Shown here: positions 35,022-43,734 of the stretch, piece by piece
Layout of the letters: each line of letters starts with the position of its first letter
How positions within the stretch are numbered: position 1 is the first letter of the stretch
Source of the DNA: Rhodocyclales bacterium
Lineage (GTDB): Bacteria; Pseudomonadota; Gammaproteobacteria; Burkholderiales; Rhodocyclaceae
NCBI GenBank assembly: GCA_003105015.1
Contig: PQAF01000039.1
Span: 1-64,000 of the forward strand
Length of the DNA stretch: 64,000 bases
Reading direction: 5' to 3'
Position numbers and translations under genes: made by a program
Notes under the pieces: generated by a model
Databases searched by the model: none
The model's input: the letters and a program-made list of their open reading frames with translations, nothing else
What the model was told of the DNA's origin: nothing

Positions 35022-36023
35022 ATGGACATCAAAGGCAAGAAGCTGGTTCTCATCGGCGGCGCCGGCCTGATCGGCTCGCATACGACCGACCTCCTGCTCA
35101 AGGAAGACGTCAAGGAAATCGTCATTTACGACAACTTCGTCCGCGGCCGCGTCGAAAACCTCGAGAACGCCCTCAAGGATCCTCGCGTCAGGATCTTCGA
35201 CATCGGCGGCGACGTCATGCAGACGGACATCCTCGAGGCCGCCCTGGACGGCGCCGACGGCGTCTTCCACCTCGCCGCCCTCTGGCTGCTGCAGTGCCAC
35301 GACTTCCCGCGCAGCGCCTTCGACGTGAACATTCGCGGCACCTTCAACGTCATGGAAGCCTGCGTCAAGAAGGGCGTCAAGCGCCTGGTCTACTCCTCCT
35401 CGGCCTCGGTGTATGGCGACGCGGTGCGCGAGCCGATGGACGAAGACCATCCCTTCAACAACAAGAACTTCTACGGCGCGACCAAGATCTGCGGCGAGGC
35501 CATGCTGCGCGCCTTCCACCACCGCTACGCCCTGAACTACGTCGGCCTGCGCTACATGAACGTCTACGGCCCGCGCCAGGACTACCACGGCGCCTACATC
35601 GCCGTGATCATGAAGATGCTCGATGCCATCGACAAGGGCGATGGCCCCACTATCCTGGGCGACGGCAGCGAAGCCTTCGACTTCGTCGCCGTGGAAGACT
35701 GCGGCAAGGCCAACGTCTGCGCCATGAAGTCCGAGGCGACGGACCGTTCCTACAACGTCGGCACCGGCAAGCGCACCTCGCTGAAGGAACTGGCCGAGAT
35801 GCTGCTCAAGATCACCGGCTGTCAGAAGCCGATCAACTACGCACCCCGCAGCCAGGCCACACTCGTGCGCAACCGCATCGGCTGCCCGAAGCTCGCCAAG
35901 CAGGATATCGGCTTCGAGGCGACGATCGACCTCACCGAAGGCCTGAAGCGCCTGATCGAATGGCGCAAGAGCCACAAAGCCGAAGTCGAGGCGCGCCGCC
36001 GTGCAGTTGGGCTTCCTGTCTGA
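35022..36023 (+). CDS. NAD-dependent epimerase/dehydratase of nucleotide sugars
   Basis: This 333-residue extended short-chain dehydrogenase starts at the ATG at 35022 after AAAGGA. It has VLIGGAGLIGSHTTDLLL, the serine motif YSSSASVYG, the Tyr-x3-Lys in NFYGATKICGE, and LRYMNVYGPRQDYHGAY. It groups with UDP-glucose/GlcNAc 4-epimerase-like enzymes (WbpP/GalE-type), but the precise substrate is uncertain. Its place between wbpE and cysC suggests that it makes another uronate or hexosamine donor for the same polymer. Confidence 0.85.
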   Translation: MDIKGKKLVLIGGAGLIGSHTTDLLLKEDVKEIVIYDNFVRGRVENLENALKDPRVRIFDIGGDVMQTDILEAALDGADGVFHLAALWLLQCHDFPRSAFDVNIRGTFNVMEACVKKGVKRLVYSSSASVYGDAVREPMDEDHPFNNKNFYGATKICGEAMLRAFHHRYALNYVGLRYMNVYGPRQDYHGAYIAVIMKMLDAIDKGDGPTILGDGSEAFDFVAVEDCGKANVCAMKSEATDRSYNVGTGKRTSLKELAEMLLKITGCQKPINYAPRSQATLVRNRIGCPKLAKQDIGFEATIDLTEGLKRLIEWRKSHKAEVEARRRAVGLPV

Positions 36024-36036
36024 GTAGGGTGTGGTG

Positions 36037-36609
36037 ATGAAACGAATCCATCCAGTAACCCTGTGGTTTACCGGGCTCTCCGGTGCAGGGAAAAGCACAT
36101 TGGCGCTGGCAGTAAGAGAGCGATTGCTGGAGGCGGGCAATGTCTGCTTTGTGCTGGATGGCGACGTGGTGCGCAGCGGTTTGAACAGGGATCTCGGCTA
36201 TAGCCCGGCGGATCGCAAAGAGAATATCCGACGCATAGCCGAGGTTTCCAGGCTCTTTAACGAGGCCGGAGTGGTGACCATCGCCGCGTTGATTTCTCCG
36301 TATCGTGAAGACCGCGAAATGGCCAGAACAATCATTGGTGCCGACAGGTTCGTGGAAACGCATCTGGCCGCTGATCTCGAAACCTGCGAACGCCGCGACC
36401 CCAAAGGGTTGTATGCAAGAGCGCGTAAGGGGCTGATCCCGGAGTTTACCGGCGTCTCCGCTCCCTATGAGCCACCATTGACCCCGGAGCTTTCTGTTCC
36501 TACAGGCAACGAGGAAAAGGAGTCCTGCGCTCGCCAGATCATCGAATACGTTTCAATCAAGCATCAGTTGCTGCCCGCTGCTAACTGCCAACTGATAACT
36601 GAAAGCTAA
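36037..36609 (+). CDS. cysC: Adenylylsulfate (APS) kinase
   Basis: This protein of about 190 residues has a P-loop (WFTGLSGAGKSTLALAV) and the APS kinase signature VLDGDVVRSGLNRDLGYSPADRKENIRRIAEVSRLFNEAGVVTIAALISPYREDR. DPKGLYARARKGLIPEFTGVSAPYEPP completes the active site. It phosphorylates APS to PAPS, the universal sulfate donor. No sulfate adenylyltransferase is in the window. In this setting it most likely feeds the sulfotransferase domain at 42.2 kb. The last ten residues come from a heptamer array. GTG codons at 36031 and 36034 are alternative starts. Confidence 0.93.
   Translation: MKRIHPVTLWFTGLSGAGKSTLALAVRERLLEAGNVCFVLDGDVVRSGLNRDLGYSPADRKENIRRIAEVSRLFNEAGVVTIAALISPYREDREMARTIIGADRFVETHLAADLETCERRDPKGLYARARKGLIPEFTGVSAPYEPPLTPELSVPTGNEEKESCARQIIEYVSIKHQLLPAANCQLITES
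36570..36604 (+). repeat. Heptamer array F, forming the 3' end of cysC
   Basis: GCTGCCC, GCTGCTA, ACTGCCA, ACTGATA and ACTGAAA are five phased units. They encode the tail PAANCQLITE. The peptide NCQLIT recurs in the array within wbpE because the same units are read in the same frame. This is the last array found in the window. Confidence 0.85.
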
Positions 36610-36614
36610 CCCCC

Positions 36615-38537
36615 ATGTGCGGCCTCGCCGGCGTCCTTGATCGAAGCGGAGAACCCGTTTCCCCGGTCATCCTGAAACGGATGACCGATGCCATCGCCCA
36701 TCGCGGGCCGGATGGGGAGGGCCATTACATCGATGGTTCGCTCGGCCTCGGCCATCGACGCCTAGCGATCATCGACCTTTCCGCCGCCGGCCATCAGCCG
36801 ATGGCCACGGAGGACGGCCGCTTCGTCATTGCCTACAACGGCGAGGCCTACAACTTCAACGAGCTGCGTGTGGAACTGGAGGCGGTCGGCCATCGCTTCC
36901 ACTCCCGTACGGATTCGGAAGTGGTCCTCAAGGCCCTGGCCCAATGGGGCGAGAAGGCGTTGAATCGCTTCAACGGCATGTTTGCCTTGGCCTTGTGGGA
37001 CAGACAGAAAAAGGAACTCCTCCTCGCCCGCGACCGCTACGGCATCAAGCCTCTGTATTACGCGCAGGTCGGCAACAAGTTCATCTTCGGCTCCGAGGTC
37101 AAGGCCATCCTTGCCGATCCGGCCTATCGGACCGAGATGGACCGCGAAGGGTTGCTCGAATACCTGACCTTCCAGAATTTCTTCACTGACCGCACGCTCT
37201 TCAAGGACGTGCGCCTGCTGCCCCAGGGCAGTTTCTTGAAAGTATCTATGAGGGGCGGCGTCTCAGCGCCGATGAAATACTGGGACTATCTGTTCGAGGA
37301 ACCGGAACATCCGGCCGCCGACGAAGAATATGTCGAAGAGCTGGACCGCCTCTTCCGCCAGGCCGTCAACCGCCAGCTGGTGAGCGACGTCGATGTCGGC
37401 GCCTATCTGAGCGGCGGCATGGACAGCGGCTCCGTTACCGCCATTGCTGCGCGCCAGCTGCCCTACATCAAGTCGTTTACCTGCGGCTTCGATCTCAACT
37501 CTGCGTCCGGCGTGGAGCTAGGTTACGACGAACGTGCGACCGCAGAATACATGTCGTATCTGTTTAAGACCGAGCACTACGAAATGGTCCTGAAGGCCGG
37601 CGACATGGAGCGAGTGATGTCCAGGCTTGCCTGGCATATCGAGGAGCCCCGGGTCGGTCAGAGCTACCCAAACTTCTACGCTGCCCAGCTGGCAAGCAAG
37701 TTTGTCAAGGTGGTCCTTTCGGGCGCGGGCGGCGACGAGCTCTTCGCCGGCTACCCCTGGCGGTACTACCGGGCCGTCGTCAACGACGACTTCGAGCATT
37801 ACGTCGACAAATACTACGGCTTCTGGCAGCGCCTGATTCCCAATGCGGACATCAAGCGCGTCTTCAAGCCCATCTGGCCGAGCGTGGAAGGCGTGTGGAC
37901 GCGCAACATCTTCCGCGACGTGTTCCTGCAGCGCGCGCCTTCGCTCACGCGCCCGGAAGACTATATCAACCACTCGCTCTACTTTGAGGCGAAGACCTTC
38001 CTCCACGGCCTGCTGGTCATTGAGGACAAGCTCAGCATGGCCCATTCGCTCGAGACGCGGGTGCCGTTCCTGGACAACGACCTCGTTGACTTCGCCATGA
38101 AGATCCCGACGCGGCTGAAACTGGGCAATCTCACCGAGGTCATCAAGTTGAACGAGAACGAGCCCGGCTCGAAGACCGCCAAGTATTTCCAAAAGACGCA
38201 CGATGGCAAACTGCTACTGCGTAAGGTCATGGAGCGACACATTCCGTCAGTTATCACCGACCGCGAAAAGCAGGGCTTCTCGGCGCCCGACGCGAGTTGG
38301 TTCAAGGGCGACAGCATCGATTACGTTCGCCGCAAGCTGTACCAGGGCCACCCTCGCATCTACGAATTTCTGGATCGCGCCGCGGTGCAAAGCCTGATCA
38401 ACGAGCACCTGGAAGGTAAGCAGAACCGCCGCCTGCTGATCTGGTCGCTGCTGAACGTTGAGGAGTGGTGCCGGCAATTTATCGATGCACCTACGCCTAC
38501 CTACCATCCTACCAAAACGGAGCAGCGCCACACATGA
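36615..38537 (+). CDS. asnB: Asparagine synthase (glutamine-hydrolysing) family amidotransferase 1
   Basis: This 640-residue protein has an N-terminal class II glutaminase domain (MCGLAGVLDRSG, nucleophile Cys2; AYNGEAYNFNELR) and a C-terminal synthase domain with the pyrophosphate loop YLSGGMDSGSVTA. A second loop, LSGAGGDELFAGYPWRYY, completes the ATP site. In polysaccharide loci such proteins usually convert a sugar carboxylate to the amide (as WbpS-type enzymes do) rather than make free asparagine. The diacetamido-uronate route upstream offers a natural substrate. The stop overlaps the wzm start (ATGA). Confidence 0.88.
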   Translation: MCGLAGVLDRSGEPVSPVILKRMTDAIAHRGPDGEGHYIDGSLGLGHRRLAIIDLSAAGHQPMATEDGRFVIAYNGEAYNFNELRVELEAVGHRFHSRTDSEVVLKALAQWGEKALNRFNGMFALALWDRQKKELLLARDRYGIKPLYYAQVGNKFIFGSEVKAILADPAYRTEMDREGLLEYLTFQNFFTDRTLFKDVRLLPQGSFLKVSMRGGVSAPMKYWDYLFEEPEHPAADEEYVEELDRLFRQAVNRQLVSDVDVGAYLSGGMDSGSVTAIAARQLPYIKSFTCGFDLNSASGVELGYDERATAEYMSYLFKTEHYEMVLKAGDMERVMSRLAWHIEEPRVGQSYPNFYAAQLASKFVKVVLSGAGGDELFAGYPWRYYRAVVNDDFEHYVDKYYGFWQRLIPNADIKRVFKPIWPSVEGVWTRNIFRDVFLQRAPSLTRPEDYINHSLYFEAKTFLHGLLVIEDKLSMAHSLETRVPFLDNDLVDFAMKIPTRLKLGNLTEVIKLNENEPGSKTAKYFQKTHDGKLLLRKVMERHIPSVITDREKQGFSAPDASWFKGDSIDYVRRKLYQGHPRIYEFLDRAAVQSLINEHLEGKQNRRLLIWSLLNVEEWCRQFIDAPTPTYHPTKTEQRHT

Positions 38538-39367
38538 TCAGTGTAATTGGGGTCAGAGCAAACTGGTTGGCGCTCCGCGAGTTGGCGTCAAACCTGGCGC
38601 GCTATCGAGCCCTCATCAAGGAGATGACGCGTCGCGACTTGTTCGAGCCCTATGCTGGACAGATGTTCGGTGCGGCGTGGACATTCTTGCATCCGCTCGC
38701 GCTGATGGGAGTCTACGTCTTCGTGTTTAACACGGTGTTCAAGGTAAAGATTGGCGGCACGGTTGATCTGCCAAGGGATTACACCACCTATCTGCTTAGC
38801 GGCCTTATCCCCTGGCTTGGCATTGTCGCAGGTATGTCAAAGGGCGCGTCAGTACTGCTGCAGCATGCGAATCTCGTCAAGCAGGTGGTGTTTCCAATTG
38901 AGGTCCTGCCGGTGAAGAGTACGTTTGCTGCGTTCATGCCCCAGGCCTTCTCGCTCGGGGTTCTCATGCTATACCAATTCGCGCACGGCCTTCCTCCAGC
39001 GACCTACCTCCTGCTGCCGCTGGCTGTTGTAATTCAGTTCGCGCTGATGCTTGGGGTTGCATTCGTGCTCTCTATTGTCAGTTGTTATATTCGCGATATG
39101 AAGGATCTCGTACAGGTCATGGCGGTAGCTGGTATTTACCTGCTTCCCGTGTGCTATCTGCCGGCTTGGGTACCGCAACTTTTCCAGCCGCTCCTTTATG
39201 CAAACCCGTTTAGCTACATCATCTGGGTTTATCAGGACACCCTTTACTTCGGACGCTTTGAGCACCCTTATGCTTGGGGTGTCAGCAGTGTAATGGCGCT
39301 ACTCTCCCTCGTGTTAGGTTATCGCCTTTTCCGTTCCCAAAAGCCGCATATAGCGGGATTGCTGTAA
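38534..39367 (+). CDS. wzm: ABC-2 type polysaccharide export permease
   Basis: This 277-residue membrane protein has six hydrophobic segments. A cytoplasmic amphipathic start (YRALIKEMTRRDLFEPYAGQMFGAAWTFLHPLALM) and the ABC2 segment KQVVFPIEVLPVKSTFAAF are typical of Wzm/TagG permeases for O-antigen or teichoic acid export. The ATG at 38534 overlaps the amidotransferase stop; a longer start at 38465 lies within that gene and is unlikely. With the next gene it forms the exporter that flips a finished, lipid-linked polymer. Confidence 0.9.
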   Translation: MISVIGVRANWLALRELASNLARYRALIKEMTRRDLFEPYAGQMFGAAWTFLHPLALMGVYVFVFNTVFKVKIGGTVDLPRDYTTYLLSGLIPWLGIVAGMSKGASVLLQHANLVKQVVFPIEVLPVKSTFAAFMPQAFSLGVLMLYQFAHGLPPATYLLLPLAVVIQFALMLGVAFVLSIVSCYIRDMKDLVQVMAVAGIYLLPVCYLPAWVPQLFQPLLYANPFSYIIWVYQDTLYFGRFEHPYAWGVSSVMALLSLVLGYRLFRSQKPHIAGLL

Positions 39368-39375
39368 AGGGCTTG

Positions 39376-40701
39376 ATGGTAATCGCTATGCATTGCTTAG
39401 ATGCAACATCGAAGGAGGTTTCATTGGTTCCCGCGCCAGAAAACCAGGACTTCGAGCCCGTTATTGAGGTCCGCGATCTCTCTAAGGTCTACAAGGTCTA
39501 TTCCCATCCGCTCGATGTGTTTAAGGAAGTGCTCACAAAAAAGACACTCCATCGCGAGTTCTGGGCACTAAAGAATGTCAGCCTATCGCTGCGCCGCGGT
39601 GAAGTCGTCGGCATCATGGGGCGCAACGGTGCGGGTAAGAGCACCCTGCTAAAGGTGATCGCCGGCACGCTGTCGCCGACCTCTGGTATCGCTCGAGTAC
39701 GTGGAAAGGTATCGGCGATTCTCGAGCTTGGCACCGGTTTCCACCCCGAGGTGTCCGGGCGCGAGAACATCTTCATGGGCGGGATGTGCGTGGGGATGTC
39801 CCGAGAAGAGGTCGAGCGCAAGATCGACTCTATCATCGCGTTCAGCGAACTCGCTCATGTCATCGACCAGCCATTCAAGACCTACTCAAGCGGCATGCAG
39901 GGCCGCCTGACCTTCGCTGTCGCTTCGGCTATCGAGCCCGACATTCTTATTGTCGACGAGGCGCTAGGGGTAGGTGATGCTCTGTTTCAGGAGAAATGCT
40001 TCCGGCGGATCCGCGAGATGACTAGCTCCGGTGCGACAGTCCTGGTTGTCAGCCACTCCATCTCGACAATCTTCGAGATCTGCAGTCGTGCGGTCCTCAT
40101 GCATCACGGTGGAATACTCGCTGACGGACTGCCGCGCAAGGTTGGTTATGAGTACGAACGCCTACTCGCAAGCGAAAATTATGGCGTTGCGCCGAAGATG
40201 ACGTCTGGCGAAATCGGGAGTACTTGTCAGGCGGGGGCAGAAAAACCGGAAGGGGCGAAGGTCCTCGAGATCGCCTTTATTAATGAAGATGGTGTATCGG
40301 TCAGCGATATCTGGGTGGGGCGTGAGTATACGATACGCTTACAGATTGCCTGCTATGAGGATTTTCCGTCATTGAATGTCGGCTTCAGGCTACAGAGACC
40401 TAACGGCGAAGCCATGTATGCGACGAGCACGACGCTGCAGAACGCCGACATCAGTGGCAGGAAACAAAGCCTGTTGGTGGTCGATTTCAAATGGCGCTGC
40501 AACCTGGGTTGTGGGACGTATGTGCTCGGCTGTGGGGTGGGGGAGCGAAATGGCACGATTCAGTCGCGCTTATTCCATTTTCTTGTTGACCACAAAACGA
40601 TCAACATTGTGGGTGCCGGAAAGTTTAGCGGTTTGGTGGACTTAGGCGCCACTTATGCCGGTTCGCATCTTGAACAGTTTCCAGAAAAACCATTGCTCTG
40701 A
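39376..40701 (+). CDS. wzt: ABC polysaccharide export ATPase with C-terminal recognition domain
   Basis: This 441-residue protein has an N-terminal ATPase with Walker A MGRNGAGKST (about residues 90-99), signature TYSSGMQGRLTFA and Walker B ILIVDEAL. An additional domain of about 150 residues (EGAKVLEIAFINEDGVSVSDIWVGREYTIRLQI onward) has the beta-sandwich look of Wzt-C. Family knowledge says this domain recognises the terminal modification of the chain, such as methyl or other caps, as an export signal. Sulfotransferase and methyltransferase genes follow immediately, so a sulfated or methylated end could be the signal. AAGGG precedes the ATG at 39376. Confidence 0.9.
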   Translation: MVIAMHCLDATSKEVSLVPAPENQDFEPVIEVRDLSKVYKVYSHPLDVFKEVLTKKTLHREFWALKNVSLSLRRGEVVGIMGRNGAGKSTLLKVIAGTLSPTSGIARVRGKVSAILELGTGFHPEVSGRENIFMGGMCVGMSREEVERKIDSIIAFSELAHVIDQPFKTYSSGMQGRLTFAVASAIEPDILIVDEALGVGDALFQEKCFRRIREMTSSGATVLVVSHSISTIFEICSRAVLMHHGGILADGLPRKVGYEYERLLASENYGVAPKMTSGEIGSTCQAGAEKPEGAKVLEIAFINEDGVSVSDIWVGREYTIRLQIACYEDFPSLNVGFRLQRPNGEAMYATSTTLQNADISGRKQSLLVVDFKWRCNLGCGTYVLGCGVGERNGTIQSRLFHFLVDHKTINIVGAGKFSGLVDLGATYAGSHLEQFPEKPLL

Positions 40702-40800
40702 AAGAAGGTAAATCCATCGTTGATCGACCGGGCCGGCATACTCGATGTCAACCTTAATCCTTTTCCAACGCCCGATCTCTTACCCATGACAGCCAATCTG

Positions 40801-41196
40801 AACAACAGGCGCCCATATTTCATTCTCTCGTGTGCGCGATCGGGATCGACCTCGATTACGAGAATTCTCGATCAGGCGACTAACGGCCATTGCGCAATGG
40901 AGCCCATGCCGAACCTCAATGTCGAGAGTCGGGATGTTTTCGATGGCAGGCGCCATGACGTGGATCAGATCGTGGCGCGTCTAGTGGCCCCTCGTGTCGA
41001 ACGCGGAATGCGCGAGACGCAAATTTACGGTGAGAAGAACGTTACCTATGGCCCATTTGTTACAGCGCTCTATCGACGCCTGAGATGCAGATTCATCTTC
41101 CTGATCAGGGATGGTCGCGAAGTAGTCCGTTCCCTGCTCGATTGGCATAACTTGAAGTTTGGCTCCATCTACCGCGAATGCCGTGAGGCCGGCCAG
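40801..41196 (+). repeat. 396-bp direct repeat, left copy
   Basis: Identical at every base checked to 42214-42609. The two copies are 1,413 bp apart and in the same orientation, with the methyltransferase gene between them. Confidence 0.95.
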
Positions 41197-41210
41197 CTGA
41201 ACGGCGCTAG

Positions 41211-41324
41211 GAAAGCGGCGGCGATGGAAATTGCGCTCAATACTCTTGGTACTACAACCGTGTCACCGTCAATAACAATGATTCGGTCTGGACAGCTGCG
41301 AATTTTCTGTGGCTTCAGGGGTAG
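41211..41324 (+). pseudogene. Orphan 3' gene fragment after the duplication breakpoint
   Basis: In a frame different from the truncated ORF, 37 codons read as a protein-like tail containing WYYNRVTV and TAANFLWLQG before a TAG at 41322. The aromatic, structured composition suggests the real end of a lost gene whose 5' part was replaced by the 396-bp block. Its family is not recognised. Confidence 0.4.
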
Positions 41325-41330
41325 ATCAAA

Positions 41331-42080
41331 ATGAATCAACAGTTACCGTCATACGTCCGAAACAAAGGAGCGATCAGCGAGACCTACAAGACATCGGGCA
41401 GCTATGGCCAGTTTCTTAACGAGTGTCGATTGGATGCGTGGCGCTATGCGCTTGCGAAACATGCTATCGACGTAGGCGGCCTTCTTGTGGACTTCGGTTG
41501 TGCGTATGGCAGCTGGGCGCAGAATTGGCGGGAACTGGGATTTTCAAAGGTTGTGGGCTTCGATGTGAACGAAGCTGTTGTAGACGAGGCTAGGGCAAAC
41601 TTGGGAGTTGCCGAGGTCGGTGACTCAGCGGCACTTCGACATGCGAATCTGCTGCCGCGTGTGATCGCAATGAATGGGGTCATAGTCCATGTCCTTGGAA
41701 GGCAAGAAGAGCTCAATATTCTTCACGATCTCGGTGCTGCGCTTGCCGAAGGCGGAATGCTGCTGTTTTCGGTTTTACGTGCGGAGTTCTACTGGGCTAC
41801 CCCAAACGGCTTCGAGCCGTCGATGGGAGAAAATTCGTGCACCCAGACTCTCGATTTTCACCTCGAGTGTTGTCGTGAGGCAGGGCTGCAGGTCACTGAC
41901 ATCATCGGCACATTCATAAATCCTTGGTTCACGTCGCAGATGCTGTTTACGGCGAGTGATACGGAACTTTTGCGAGACAGTGATATGTATCACGGCCTAC
42001 AGTTGGCAGGGCGCGCACTTCGCCGCCGCGGTTATCGGGATCCGTTCTCCGAAGTTCTTCTTGTATGTGAGCGGTCGTGA
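41331..42080 (+). CDS. Class I SAM-dependent methyltransferase
   Basis: This 249-residue protein has the SAM motif LLVDFGCAYGSWAQNWRELG (about residues 50-70), with VVGFDVNEAVVDEA as the acidic post-motif. The remainder is typical of a Rossmann-type methyltransferase. It sits between the two sulfotransferase copies and shortly after wzt, so it may methylate the polymer or its terminal residue, but the acceptor is unknown. The ATG overlaps the upstream stop. It is not recognisably similar to the methyltransferase half of the next gene. Confidence 0.85.
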   Translation: MNQQLPSYVRNKGAISETYKTSGSYGQFLNECRLDAWRYALAKHAIDVGGLLVDFGCAYGSWAQNWRELGFSKVVGFDVNEAVVDEARANLGVAEVGDSAALRHANLLPRVIAMNGVIVHVLGRQEELNILHDLGAALAEGGMLLFSVLRAEFYWATPNGFEPSMGENSCTQTLDFHLECCREAGLQVTDIIGTFINPWFTSQMLFTASDTELLRDSDMYHGLQLAGRALRRRGYRDPFSEVLLVCERS

Positions 42081-42198
42081 TGAAACTTAGTTGCCAATCA
42101 GCAACACACCTGATACAGGTTTCCTACAGTTGCCTGTTGGCGGAATGCTGGTCTCGCCATCATGTGCAGTTGAATCAAAAGCCGGGAATCAACTTGCC

Positions 42199-43734
42199 AT
42201 GATAAGTAATACAAACAACAGGCGCCCATATTTCATTCTCTCGTGTGCGCGATCGGGATCGACCTCGATTACGAGAATTCTCGATCAGGCGACTAACGGC
42301 CATTGCGCAATGGAGCCCATGCCGAACCTCAATGTCGAGAGTCGGGATGTTTTCGATGGCAGGCGCCATGACGTGGATCAGATCGTGGCGCGTCTAGTGG
42401 CCCCTCGTGTCGAACGCGGAATGCGCGAGACGCAAATTTACGGTGAGAAGAACGTTACCTATGGCCCATTTGTTACAGCGCTCTATCGACGCCTGAGATG
42501 CAGATTCATCTTCCTGATCAGGGATGGTCGCGAAGTAGTCCGTTCCCTGCTCGATTGGCATAACTTGAAGTTTGGCTCCATCTACCGCGAATGCCGTGAG
42601 GCCGGCCAGGTGAACGATGTCGCTAGAGCAGCTGCGGCAAACCTTCCTGCATGGCAGGACACCAGCGATTACGCGCGACCTAGGCCCAGGGTCGGGGAGC
42701 GTCTCTATACGGAATGGTCCGAATTGTCCCGTTTCGAGATGTGCGCTTGGTATTGGGCAACGGTCAATGAACTCTATTTCGAGCAACTCGAGTGCATTCC
42801 AAGCGAAGACTGGATACTGCTCGACTACACGAGACCAGAAGCCTCACAGATCGAAAGGGTCGCCTCTTTCCTTGGCCTCGAAGGGCTGGGTTACGAACAA
42901 GTCAAACAAATGTTGGGTGCTCGCATCAATTCGTTGTCAGATCGCGGCGTAAGCGCAAGTGCCGAGCAGAAGTACCCGTACTGGATGAAATGGAGCGCAG
43001 CGCAGCGCGAAGCATTCGACCTTATAGCGGGCGCGACCATGGAAAAGCTCGGCTACTACCCGCCGCCCGGGAAGGCGAACGCATCAATGAACGATGCCGG
43101 CAGTAAGATACCCTTCGGCCAGTTCTGGAAAACCCATCGCGGGGGAATCTCCTGGTACAGCTGGATGTACGACTATCGCGCCGAGCAGCATCGCCAGTTC
43201 AAGGCCTGGTTTGAGACGAAGGACGCGGAGTGTTCTCTCAACAGCATCATGGAACTAGGTTGCGGCCTAGCTGTCGGCTACGCAGACTATTTCCGTGATC
43301 GTCAATACTTGGGCGTGGACCTCGCGCCACATCTCATCGAGTGGTGCCGAAAGCATCGACCGCGGGGCGGCCATCGATTCATTACGAAGAATATATTGGA
43401 TGGCGATTTCAACGAGACTGCCGATCTCGTGTTTTCCCAGGGCACCATCGACAATGTCCCTGACATGGACGCATTCCTGCGGGCGGCGGTTCGTGCTTCC
43501 AGGAAGTGGATTTACATTACTGCGTATCGCGGATACTTCCCAGAGCTTGCAAGCCACCGTGTGCAATGCAGCGATGCGGATGGCGTGTACTACAACGACA
43601 TCAGCCCTGACCGCGTCAAGGCAGTGCTGGCAGAAGAGGGTTGTATAGACATCCACGTAGGTCCCCAGGCGACAGGCCGCGAGGACATCCCGTACGAAAC
43701 ACTCATCGTGGCGCGCATAGGAGATAGGCGTTGA
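42199..43734 (+). CDS. Sulfotransferase-methyltransferase fusion protein
   Basis: This 511-residue two-domain protein has a sulfotransferase at residues about 6-300 (5'-phosphosulfate loop CARSGSTSITRILDQ; 3'-phosphate site FLIRDGREVVRSLLDWH). A SAM methyltransferase follows at about 310-511 (SIMELGCGLAVGYADYF). The sulfotransferase part would use PAPS, made by the cysC product. Coupling of sulfation and methylation in one chain suggests that both act on the same sugar or chain end. I prefer the ATG at 42199, which matches the start position of the duplicated copy, over a TTG at 42091. The next gene begins at a TTG overlapping its stop. Confidence 0.87.
   Translation: MISNTNNRRPYFILSCARSGSTSITRILDQATNGHCAMEPMPNLNVESRDVFDGRRHDVDQIVARLVAPRVERGMRETQIYGEKNVTYGPFVTALYRRLRCRFIFLIRDGREVVRSLLDWHNLKFGSIYRECREAGQVNDVARAAAANLPAWQDTSDYARPRPRVGERLYTEWSELSRFEMCAWYWATVNELYFEQLECIPSEDWILLDYTRPEASQIERVASFLGLEGLGYEQVKQMLGARINSLSDRGVSASAEQKYPYWMKWSAAQREAFDLIAGATMEKLGYYPPPGKANASMNDAGSKIPFGQFWKTHRGGISWYSWMYDYRAEQHRQFKAWFETKDAECSLNSIMELGCGLAVGYADYFRDRQYLGVDLAPHLIEWCRKHRPRGGHRFITKNILDGDFNETADLVFSQGTIDNVPDMDAFLRAAVRASRKWIYITAYRGYFPELASHRVQCSDADGVYYNDISPDRVKAVLAEEGCIDIHVGPQATGREDIPYETLIVARIGDRR
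42214..42609 (+). repeat. 396-bp direct repeat, right copy
   Basis: This is the copy inside the intact fusion gene. Identity to the left copy starts after codon five and stops at GGCCAG. Confidence 0.95.

Larger units (their letters stand above)
40786..41334 (+). pseudogene. Truncated sulfotransferase copy (duplication remnant)
   Basis: Codons 6-137 are identical in DNA (396 bp) to the start of the intact gene at 42199, including the PAPS-binding loop CARSGSTSITRIL and the second site RDGREVVRSLLDWH. After GQ at position 41196 the match ends and about 45 unrelated residues follow to a stop overlapping the next gene. The downstream half of the sulfotransferase fold is missing, so this copy is probably non-functional. 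An earlier start at 40720 is possible. It likely arose by local recombination. Confidence 0.8.

Noticed and set aside
36615..38537. AsnB copies as housekeeping asparagine synthetase only
   Set aside because: Three copies within a polysaccharide locus and overlap with export genes make sugar amidation more likely, though the chemistry is not proven.
40786..41334. Left sulfotransferase copy as an intact gene
   Set aside because: It has only the first half of the domain, then unrelated residues, and a second frame with a better protein-like tail.
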